From positions 53,091,278 to 53,155,277 of the forward strand of contig CM019236.1 in NCBI GenBank assembly GCA_009741485.1: a stretch of DNA of 64,000 nt. The letters run 5' to 3'. The notes beneath the pieces were generated by a model. It saw nothing but the letters and a program-made list of their open reading frames with translations, was not told the origin of the DNA and made no database searches. This DNA comes from Malurus cyaneus samueli (taxonomy: Eukaryota > Chordata > Aves > Passeriformes > Maluridae). Of this stretch, positions 50,137 through 58,710 are shown piece by piece. A program made the position numbers and the translations under genes. Position 1 is the first letter of the stretch, and each line of letters begins with the position of its first letter.

Positions 50137-50742
50137 TCAAGGCTGCTCCTTGTTCAGGCCTTCAGCCCTGAAGACTGGGCCGGCTCTGGCAGAGCCTGTT
50201 TGCGGCCTGTTGGCTGCTGCCTTGTGCTCTCCTTTGCTTGGGCAGCAGTTAAGGCCTTCAGAGAACACTCCTCGCCTTGCTGGGAGACATCTGGCTCCCT
50301 TCAACCAGGGCGTGCAGGAGTGTAGGAAAAGGGATGGTGTAAGTGCGGGCCTGGCCTGCATCTGGGTGAGCTGCTGCCTGCTCCCCAACCTGAGAGGGCT
50401 CTTCCTGAGCTGCTGGGCTGACAATGACTGTGCTGTCTTCTCCTGCACTGTCTTCCTGGTGATGGACCAGAGATGACCCGTGTCACTTGTCCCGTGGCTC
50501 AGGTCAGTGTCTAGTGCATCACTCCATTCCTCCTCCTCAGACAGCTCAGCATCAAGGGCATCTTCCCACTCCTTGGACAAGGCCGCTGGCTTACTGATTG
50601 GAGCTGGGCTCTCTTGCCGCTCCACTATCACTGTGTGGTTTATGGGTGTCCTCAGCGAACCTCCTCCGTACCACCAGTGGTTGCTGTGGTGCAGTGCAGC
50701 CCAGCTCATCCGTGGGAGGCTTGTAGCCCTTGTCTGCCTCAT
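50137..50742 (-). pseudogene. Repeat-protein copy 1, acidic N-terminal part
   Basis: The minus strand carries ALSKEWEDALDAELSEEEEW, then SDALDTDLSHGTSDTG, the same acidic block that begins the long open frame of copy 2. After SDTG the frame shifts: copy 2 reads 'gacccagtgtc' on the plus strand where copy 1 reads 'gacccgtgtc', two bases against one. Beyond this point the 50,137-50,742 frame no longer matches copy 2 until other indels restore it. Copy 1 is therefore broken here unless the missing base is a sequencing error. Confidence 0.5.
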
Positions 50743-51337
50743 CTACGTCTCCCATTCTGTCGCTTTGGCACTCACTGGCCCAGTGCATCATCGAGCCCCG
50801 GAACACCTCTGGGGAAACCCTGTCCTTGGCCTGTGGCTCCCTGTCTCTCACACCATCCTGTGCAGTGGCGGTGGGTTCCATGAGCCATGGCCCCGAGGCT
50901 CCTGTCTGGGTCCTTGAAGGCCCCTCTTGAAGGACACGAGGATCTCCTTCAAAGCAGGCCCGTGCATCTTGTGCCACACAGCCAAAGTGCATTGGTGCAC
51001 TCAACTTGCACTGTCAGCCTTGCTTGGTCTGCTGTGCCCCTCGTCGCCTGTCCTGTCCCTTATCTGGCATTCCCGCTAGGAAAGCTGATACGGACATGAA
51101 ATTGCCTGCGCCGGCTGCGCTGCCGGCCACTCCTCCTCCATGGCTGCGGTCTTTGGCGTCGTCTGCCGCAGACAGGTCGGTGTTGCCCTGGGAAAGCTGC
51201 TGCCTCCTGAGAGAGGCGCTTCTAGACTCGGCATCCCAGAGCTCTCTGCTCCTTAACGCCCTCACGACGGGGTCCCGTGTCCAATGGCCTCTCTTTATGA
51301 TGGGCACTGCCTCGCAATGGGCCTGACCTAGGCCAGG
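50591..51337 (-). pseudogene. Repeat-protein copy 1, upstream open frame
   Basis: A frame open from 51,337 to 50,591 on the minus strand apart from one TGA at 51,014-51,016. It has no ATG at its beginning. Its downstream part (about 50,600-50,930) matches the 58,112-58,430 frame of copy 2: shared LGCTAPQ, then PLV, RR and F-EDT. Its upstream part (50,935-51,337; VPIIKRGHWTR... GNFMSVSAFLAGM) has no counterpart in copy 2. It meets the acidic block only through a frame change near 50,650. Whether it belongs to the same protein is uncertain. Confidence 0.4.
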
Positions 51338-51674
51338 TTAGCTGTGCCATTCTGTTGTCTCATAAGTCTTAAGAAAGACAATGAAAATTTAAATATCGTG
51401 AACAAGCTGAGAGATGAGAGGAACAAGCTTTTTTAGGCTCATGGATTTTAACATTGCTACCTATTGGCCGACAAAAGGACCCAAATCATTAACAGTGCAG
51501 AATACAGAAGGGTGAGAGGAAAGAAATGCTGTTATTTAATTTATGTTTTGGCTAAAAAAGCCTTCCCAAGCAGGGTTTAAATACAAGCAGGAGTTTATAA
51601 GTTTGTTTTGAGAAGCCAAGAAATCCTTAGGCAGGTTTAGGGTCATGACTTGTAGAAGGAACTCAGTTAGGTAT
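51338..51674. other. Non-coding DNA upstream of copy 1
   Basis: Return to AT-rich sequence. No core promoter could be identified with confidence. Confidence 0.4.
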
Positions 51675-52135
51675 CTCTGTTAGACATGTTTTTGTGGGAA
51701 ACTGATGGTCATGCAATGTGCTACTGAGCAACCCTATCTACAATTGATAGATGAATGAGATTAGAGAGATGGAAAAGAGGAGGACGTGACTACAGCAGTG
51801 TAACATGTACCTCGCGCTGACCATGAAGAAGAAACATAGTAAGAAGCAAGAACAAAGAGCAACTGAAAAACAATAGGATGATTGAAGAAAATGCAAAATG
51901 CTGAGAGCATTAATTTAAAACTGCAAGGCATACAAAAACACGCTTTTGAAAATATACCAATCATATGCTGTAATGTAATAGACAGACTGCTATATTAACC
52001 AATAAAAAATTGCTAATCATATACAGAGGGAAACTTATGAAAGTAGATAAAAAGGAGCTTGTATTAGAAATAAACAGATCATGCTCATCATATTGGTGCC
52101 TGCGTGACCTTGTGCCCCCGTCAACCAAAATTGGC
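51675..52135 (+). mobile_element. Possible solo LTR remnant
   Basis: The plus strand has an LTR-like order: 'tgttagacatg' start, 'accaataaaaaa' (CCAAT-like), 'gataaaaaggagctt' (TATA-like), 'gaaataaacag' (poly(A) signal), then 'ttggtgcctgcgtgacc' as in the R-U5 part of many avian ERV LTRs. No target-site duplication was found and the ends are guesses. Confidence 0.35.
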
Positions 52136-52335
52136 TACATAAGGAGACATCGCTTCCTCCTCATGCTCTGGGCTCTGGAATTCACTTCATCCTTTGGCCT
52201 TTCCGGCCCATTACAAGGTTTTTCTCTGATTCTCCCTGACACCTATTCACCCAAAGTCCTGCCAGAATTCAAGACTCTTTACTCTGTTATTTGATCTACA
52301 GAAATTACGTTTAAAATCATAGTCACAGAAAACAA

Positions 52336-52565
52336 GGAATCATAGAATTGTTGAGTTGGAACAGAACTTTTAAAGGTCATCTAGTCTAGCTCTCTTCAAT
52401 GAACTGGCATATCCTCAAGAAGATCAGGTTGCTCAGAGAGAGCCCCATCCAGCCTGACCTTGAATGTTTCCAGGGATGGGGCACCTGCCAGCTCTCTGGG
52501 CAACCTATGACAATGCTTCACTATACCTATTGAAAAATACATCTTTTCTAATAGAAATCTATCCT
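52336..52565 (-). mobile_element. CR1 LINE 3' fragment
   Basis: Starts at the low-coordinate end with 'gaatcatagaattgttgagttgg', the reverse complement of a CR1 3' terminus. It continues with 'ccccatccagcctgaccttgaa', 'ttccagggatggggcacc' and 'ctctctgggcaacct', all standard CR1 3' blocks. It is 5'-truncated and inactive. Confidence 0.88.
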
Positions 52566-53984
52566 CCTTAGACTTAATACTTGCACTGAATGCTGGAAAA
52601 TTTATCAGTGGTCCTAAAGAACCAGTTGTTTTCCTTCTGAAGAGCGCAGAACATCAGGCAGGAGAGATCTACTAGTGATGCTGTGTAGATTTCTAAAAAC
52701 AAGAATGTGTGGCTGGAAAACATACTGAATGTTAACAATGAACTTGTTGCAGCCATTTAAACTCTCCAACCTGGCTTGGGGGCTGGGTGGTAATTACTGC
52801 TAAGAACCTTCAACCATACTGGCCTATTTTTTGGAAGAGTTACTGGATAGAAATTGCCGGAAAGCATAATGAAAAAGATTTTGAATGATACGCCTCTTAG
52901 GCGTGAGTAAGCCAGTTGGTGCACTCCTCAGTCCTTAAAAAGGATGATTATGATTTGTGGACAGTTAGCCAGAAAAGTCCTTTTGAACTTCAAAGGATTA
53001 AACCAAGGGAATGACAAAGGACGGAATAACAAGTCTGTCTGGTAACCTCAGATAATAGTTTGATCCAGAGTGAGGCAAATCTCGATCCTGAACACACCTT
53101 AGCAAGGAACTGTGCTTGCAACTAAATGGATCACATGGATTAGGCGAGAATTAATTCAGGGTTTGATACTTTTTTGTCTGTCATGTCTTGCTCCTTAGTT
53201 CCCATTTTCACTTTCCTTAATGTGACGTTCCAACGTTACTTCATCATTGTGAAATTACAACCTCTTTATTTCAAATCATTATGGAATTATTATCCTTTTT
53301 TAGTTACTTATTTAACTAAATGACATTGAATCTGATTTGTTCTAGAACTGCCAAAACACTTTCTTTAACCCCTCAACAGATTTTGTGTATGTTTACTGGT
53401 CTAGTTCTTGTTGATTACTTATCTTTCAGCAGAGCCACCCATGTAAACCTCTAGGAAGTTCCAATTAGAACACTTCTGCAGATATTGCATCTCTGCTGAT
53501 TATTTTCGTTCCTCGTATTTTGGCTTAAGATAACTGCTTTTCTGTACCTATCCCTTCAGTGAAAAATCATCATAACTGCATTTCTTGATGTTACAACCAA
53601 CTACTGCAAACAAGGTTCAGGCAATCAAAGGGTAGCAAAGCCACATCAGGAGCCCTACTGTTAGGAAGAGCTTTTTTCCCTAAAGATTATTTAGCCATAG
53701 CCAAACCAAACACCTTCTGTACCTATTGATGTTCTGAAAATAGTTAAATAGGAACAAATTCATTTCTAAAATAAAATATTTCTGGATCTTGCCAGGTCTC
53801 TAGGATAAGCTAGTAAACCTCATAAAACCCACTTTTAGTTTTGTAGCTAGATCATCAATGATTTATATTTAGCTCATTGTCGTGCTGTTTGTCATTGGTT
53901 TTCTTCTCTTTTTGTTCCTGCATGTACATACAAATCTGCATCAGAGTCCGATATAGATTGTTTCCTCTATCTTTACTCACTCTC
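52566..53984. other. Non-coding DNA
   Basis: AT-rich; no exon or element recognised. Confidence 0.5.
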
Positions 53985-54505
53985 ACGAGCCTGGAGTATT
54001 ATATCCAGCTTTTCAGCTCCCACAGTTGGAAGATCATTGGATCTGGTATAGAGCAAAGTCTCTATAGAGGAGCATCGAACGATCGATTTAAGGACAAGGC
54101 AGCTGAGAGAGATGTAGGTTCTTCACGCCTGGAGAAGAAAAGTTTCCAGGACTTAGAGTCCGCCTTTCACTGAGTGTACAAGGTTGGGAGCTACCAAGAG
54201 GCTGGAGAGGACTTTTGTATAAAGGGGACAATGGTGTGATGCCATGGGAATGGCTTTAAACTGAAAGGTAGGTTGATTAGGTATTAGGAGGGATTTCCTG
54301 ACTATAGCCAGTAGACTGGTGAAATGAGGCACTTGGCAGGTTCCCAGGAAGCTGTGGCTGTGCCCTCCCTGGAAGGTTCAAGGCCAGGCTGGACATGGAG
54401 GGTCTGAGCAACTTTAGGTCCATAGTTCGCAGTTGATTCCAGTGCTTGCAGAGAGGCTGAAGCAGTGATGGTCTTGAAGTCTTTCCAACCTATGATTTAA
54501 ATGCT
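53985..54505 (+). mobile_element. CR1 LINE 3' fragment
   Basis: Plus-strand CR1: it begins 'cctggagtattatatccagc', has 'ggcagctgagaga', 'aggccaggctggacatgga' and 'ggtcttgaagtctttccaacc', and ends 'tatgattt', the CR1 3' terminus. Covers the end of ORF2 and the 3' region. Divergent from consensus, so old. Confidence 0.85.
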
Positions 54506-55274
54506 GTAGTTTCCTGGGAAAAATACAGCCTAATCTTGAGTGATTCACAATACATTTCTACATTCCTTTATGGAAGTGGTCCGCACGAGCACTATCTCAT
54601 ATGGTGATAAATCTGAGCAGGACAGCTGTTTCTTGTAGCTCCTGGAGTTGAAAGTACGATGTCTTTAAGAATATTCACCAGAGTACTCGATGAAAAAGGC
54701 GATTTCAACGAGATAGTTATCTTGCTGCTCTTCTCAATAATACTCTGTTAACCAAGTGCCGAAAAATAACTGGTTGTAAAACCCAAATTGCAAAGATTTA
54801 TACCTGGGAAAAACCAGAGAGTTTTTGAATTTTGTATTTCCTCAAAGGGAAACTGAGCATATTCATGTTTGCATGATCATTGTATATTCACACATTTTTG
54901 TTTTACTTCCAAAGCAATTTTGCTGCGTTGCTCTCATTTATGTTCTAAAGCATTGCCAACCCAGTATTTTAATTTTAAGTTTCCTAAGAAATATGTTTCT
55001 GGTGCCAACACTGGTTTTAGCATAAATAAAGTGATGTTGTGGTGACTTTAATGCGATCTCTGTTCGTTTCTCTGTAACTGTTATATTATCAGTATCATTG
55101 TTCTGGCATTTTGCGATGCAGGGACAGTATCACATATATCAGAAATTAAATGTGTGAAATTGGAATAAAGATGTTTGACTGTTTGCACTAGAAACAAATG
55201 TGTGCAGCTGAATTATTATATGGCTATGGTATGTGATACTTCAAGTGTTAGTCAGCATGCCTTTTCATTTACGT
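54506..55274. other. Non-coding DNA
   Basis: AT-rich with no recognised feature. Confidence 0.5.
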
Positions 55275-55480
55275 CGTTATCGTAATCGTCCGGAGCTGGG
55301 GCGTTAGTCGACGAGGATCACTTACAGTGACAACTTCTTCGCGGAGCGAGGTCGCTTGAGTCAGTGGCTAGGCTCGGACAGGCATGCTGATGTCACGCGC
55401 GGACGGGCAGCGAAGCAGACATGTGCACTGCGAGCTCAGAGTGCATGACCAGTTGCTTTCCCAGCGGAGAGGAAGGCAGA
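55275..55480. other. CpG-rich segment
   Basis: Abrupt change from AT-rich DNA to about 200 bases with many CpG ('acgtcgttatcgtaatcgtc', 'gtcacgcgcggacgggcagcg'). It lies between AT-rich DNA and a third copy of the repeat-protein 5' flank. Weak similarity ('cagtggctaggctcggacaggca') to 47,935-47,960 suggests it is part of the amplified unit. Confidence 0.45.
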
Positions 55481-55659
55481 TAAATGGGGGCAGGCGAGAG
55501 CTAGCGAGGGCAGAAGCTAAAAGACAGGCTGGAGCTGGAGCAAAAAGGGAAAAAGCTGGCTTGGGCCAGGGCAAGGAGCAGATGAATTTGCAAGCAAGCC
55601 AGTGAGTGAGCCCCCTCAGCAAACCAGAAGCTCGTGATACAGTTTGTTTTTCTACCACC

Positions 55660-55965
55660 TGGCCCCTCCAAAAGTTCGTCTGCTGACCAGGAGACCATTG
55701 GTCCACTACATCCTTCCCACACCGTCCATTGGTGGAACCCTTCCACCATCCTGTCGCAGATGCGTCTCTGGGGAGTGTGGTGTCTCGTGCTGACCACCTC
55801 TCCCATGTGAGGTGCTGCCAAGTGAAGTCACCCCACAGACAAGGCTTCCTCCATCTCTGTAGGCTGCCTCCTACAAGCTGCACATGTGTTCTCCCTCCCC
55901 CACATGCCTCTGACAACCATTGCTGAGACAAATCAAGATTCAAATGACTCCTCATATATGTCATT
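55660..55965 (-). repeat. 5' flank of a third repeat-protein copy
   Basis: Matches 58,436-58,710 (the upstream flank of copy 2) in the same orientation. Shared blocks are 'cattggtgg', 'acccttccaccatcc', 'gcgtctctgggg', 'acaaggctt' and 'cccccacatgcctctgacaa' ('ccat'). No acidic block or module array follows on its low-coordinate side, so the gene body of this copy is missing. A 203-codon minus-strand frame (55,368-55,979) spans it but is not obviously a protein. Confidence 0.65.
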
Positions 55966-56204
55966 GAGAGAACTTGCATTTATTGAATAAGTTCCGATAA
56001 TTTTTCAACTATTTCTGCTTTGTAGGGCATATCTGAAGTTGAGTGGGGGTGAGGGAGGGAGTTTTGCCTACATAAGAATACTGTTTTTGCGGTAAACAAA
56101 TATTTACAGAGTGTAGACAAAACTGACATACTAGCACAATATTACAAAATAAATACTAGTTTATTTCATTAATGTCAATTAATCAAATAACCTATGTGCT
56201 ATGA
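55966..56204. other. Non-coding spacer
   Basis: AT-rich spacer between the third 5' flank and the 3' flank of copy 2; no feature seen. Confidence 0.4.
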
Positions 56205-56450
56205 GATGCTAATGTATAAGGGTGCTCTATACATTTGTATATACAGACATATAGATATGTAAGTGTGTATGTAGGTTTAAAAATATCAGTGTCTCTACAA
56301 GAATATAGGTACAAATATCTAGGTACATATAGATGTGTATATATACATAAATATAGATACACATATATAGCTATTTACAAATGGATACTGTACTGTATGC
56401 AGCAGGAGTGAATCATGGACTGTGGGGTACTGTGGGGCACATGCAGGTCT
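56205..56450 (-). other. 3' flank of repeat-protein copy 2
   Basis: AT-rich minus-strand 3' flank homologous to 48,115-48,400. Ends toward the gene with 'ttacaaatggatact' and 'aatcatggactgtgggg' as in copy 1, but the tatata part is more diverged. Confidence 0.6.
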
Positions 56451-56513
56451 TTCTGCTGCTGTGCCTCTCGCTGCCCTTGCCCTGTCCATACTTCCTTTCT
56501 ACTTCTACCGATG

Positions 56514-56927
56514 TTATGGGTACTGGAATGGTTTCTGGACCATAAGCCTGGCCTGCTTAATCCTCTCAGTCCTGTAACAGTCCTTTGCATGCAACCACAC
56601 CACACCATCAGCTGAGGCGCTTTGCGTCCCATGCATTCGGCTGTCCACAGCTGCTGTAGTTGGTGATACTGCTGAGGACACATGCCTACTGCCTTCGTCC
56701 ACATTATGGTGTTCTGCGGCTGGATCCATGGAATTCAGATGTAGACTCATCCAGGACATTCTCTGGATATATCCGCTGTGTCCAGTACATTCAAGGCACC
56801 AGCTGTTGGGTGCCTCTTCCTTCCTTTGTGAGATGTGGCAATAGAGGATAAGCGCAGTGCTCTCCAGACAAGACTCGGTCGTCTCACTTGAGCTGGGCTG
56901 TTGATGTCTGTTGGTGCAGAAAGGCAT
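56514..56927 (-). pseudogene. Repeat-protein copy 2, 3' part
   Basis: The minus-strand 137-codon frame ends in the terminal module ADGVVWLHAKDCYRTERIKQ plus ARLMVQKPFQ, as in copy 1. Its upstream part is homologous to 48,640-48,900 of copy 1 at the DNA level ('gtgagatgtggcaatagagg', 'aagcgcagtgctctccagac') but is read in a different frame, so indels separate the modules. Copy 2 lacks one complete 582-base unit compared with copy 1. Confidence 0.5.
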
Positions 56928-57011
56928 TGGGCATGTCCTGCACGTCTTTGTTTGTGATGGTTCCTCTGTGCTTAGTTGCTTGTCCAGCTGCTCCTCTGGG
57001 TATTCAAAGGA

Positions 57012-58136
57012 CTACTGGACCATGAGCACAGCCTTCCTAACTGCCTCAGTCCGGTAGTGGTCCTTTGCGTCCAGGAATACCGCAGCATCAGCTGCCTGAC
57101 TGTGCATGGTATGTCCTGGGCGCTCTGTGTCCACTACCGGGCCTCTGATGTCCTGGGCTGTGTCCCGGGGAACGGGGCCATCAGCTGTGGCGCTGTGCGG
57201 TGCGTGTGCTGCTCTCACTGGCCCTGTTACTCTGTGTGTTACTGCCAGTGTTGCATGCACCCCCTGTTCTAGGTGCTGTTCCTCCTGCAGCTCCTTGAGT
57301 CTCCAGTTCACATTTACAATCGTTCTCTCCAGCTTCCTCCTGTCACTCTCGCGTGTGTCCGGCCGATGCCGTGCCCAGGGTGTGGGCTGCTGCTGTTGCC
57401 GCTCTCCTGTCCTGGGTGTTGCAGCCAAGGCCCTGGGCAGAGCCCTTGGGGTGCTCTTGGAGACAGACGTCTGTCTCTCTCGAGCCAGGGCACTGATGAC
57501 TGTGGGGGAAGGAGACCCGAATGCAGGTCCTGCAGGTATTCCTGCTTCTGTTGCCTCCTCCATGCTCCGTTGCAGGTGTGGCTCTTTGTCTTCCAGCTGC
57601 TGGCCAGCACCCTGTTTCACAGGCTGCTCCTCGTCCAGGCCTTCAGCCCTGACAGACTGGGCCGGCTCTGGCAGAGCCTGTTTGCGGCCTGTTGGCTGCT
57701 GCCGCTTGTGCTCTCCTTTGCCTTGGGCAGCCGTTAAGGCCTTCAGGAGAACACTCCTCGCCATGCTGGGAGACATCTGGCTCCCTTCAACCAGGGCGTC
57801 CAGGAGTGTAGGAAAAGGGATGGTGTAAGTGCGGGCCTGGCCTGCATCTGGGTGAGCTGCTGCCTGCTCCCCGACCTGATAGGGCTCTTCCTGAGCTGCT
57901 GGGCTGACAATGACTGTGCTGTCTTCTCCTGCATTGTCTTCATGGTGATGGACCAGAGATGACCCAGTGTCACTTGTCCCGTGGCTCAGGTCAGTGTCCA
58001 GTGCATCACTCCATTCCTCCTCCTCAGACAGCTCAGCATCAAGGGCATCTTCCCACTCCTTGGACAAGGCCGCTGGCTCACTGATTGGAGCTTGGGCTCT
58101 CTGCCGCTCTGCTATCTCTGTGTGTTTATGGTGTCC
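57012..58136 (-). CDS. Repeat-protein copy 2, main open frame
   Basis: The longest plausible coding frame of the locus: open from 58,136 to a TAG at 57,012, about 374 codons, with no ATG near its beginning. In order: an acidic block (SKEWEDALDAELSEEEEW), a Gln/Pro/Arg-rich middle, a short coiled-coil-like stretch (LERTIVNVNWRLKELQEEQ), and one module set (HSATADGPVPRDTAQDI, then ADAAVFLDAKDHYRTE, then KAVLMVQ). It stops exactly where copy 1 continues KPFEYPEE: the plus strand reads 'ggactactgg' against 'gggcttctgg' in copy 1, changing Lys to a stop. No homologous family recognised. The frame is conserved between copies over most of its length, which favours real coding history. Confidence 0.55.
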   Translation of the reverse strand, partial: GHHKHTEIAERQRAQAPISEPAALSKEWEDALDAELSEEEEWSDALDTDLSHGTSDTGSSLVHHHEDNAGEDSTVIVSPAAQEEPYQVGEQAAAHPDAGQARTYTIPFPTLLDALVEGSQMSPSMARSVLLKALTAAQGKGEHKRQQPTGRKQALPEPAQSVRAEGLDEEQPVKQGAGQQLEDKEPHLQRSMEEATEAGIPAGPAFGSPSPTVISALARERQTSVSKSTPRALPRALAATPRTGERQQQQPTPWARHRPDTRESDRRKLERTIVNVNWRLKELQEEQHLEQGVHATLAVTHRVTGPVRAAHAPHSATADGPVPRDTAQDIRGPVVDTERPGHTMHSQAADAAVFLDAKDHYRTEAVRKAVLMVQ

Positions 58137-58666
58137 TCAGTGAACTTCCTCCGTGCCACCAGTGGTTTCTGTGGTGCAGTGCAGCCCAGCCTCATCCGTG
58201 GGAGGCTTGTGGCCCTGTCCTGCCTCATCTCAGTCTGTCCCATTCTGTCGCTGACACTCACTGGCCCAGGTGCATCATCGAGCCCCCAGGAGCACCTCTG
58301 GGAGAAACCCTGTCCTTGGCCCTGTGGCTCTCTGTCCTCCACACCATCCTGCTGCAGTGGCAGGGTGGCTTCCCATGAGCCATGGGCCCCGAGGCTCCTG
58401 TCTGGCTCCTCTGAAGGCCTCCTCTTGAAGGCTCCTCCCCAAATCTGCCTGCTGACAGGACACAATTGGCTCACTCCAACTCTCCTCTGCAGTGCATTGG
58501 TGGGACCCTTCCACCATCCCATTGCAGAAGCGTCTCTGGGGTGCAGTCTCTCTGACTGCCTTCCCAGGAGGTGTTGCCAGGCAAAGTCACCCCAGAGACA
58601 AGGCTTGCCCATTGGCTGCCTCTTCAACTCACGTGTGCCCCTCCCCCACATGCCTCTGACAACCAT
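58112..58666 (-). pseudogene. Repeat-protein copy 2, upstream open frame
   Basis: A 184-codon minus-strand frame upstream of, and one frame off, the main open frame. Its 3' half matches copy 1 (LGCTAPQ, PLVARRKFTEDT). Its 5' half lies in the flank shared with 55,660-55,965. The frame break near 58,137 recurs at the same place in copy 1, so it is either an ancestral break or shows that this part is not in the same protein. Confidence 0.4.
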
Positions 58667-58710
58667 GTTGAGGCAAACAAATTAAAATGGCTCCTCACAA
58701 CGTCATTAAA

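Noticed and set aside
57106..57828. 240-codon plus-strand open frame, and its counterpart at 49,669-50,325
   Set aside because: Antisense to the minus-strand repeat-protein frame; Cys/Ser/Leu-rich composition typical of a shadow frame, and the minus-strand frame is longer, with sensible acidic and modular segments.
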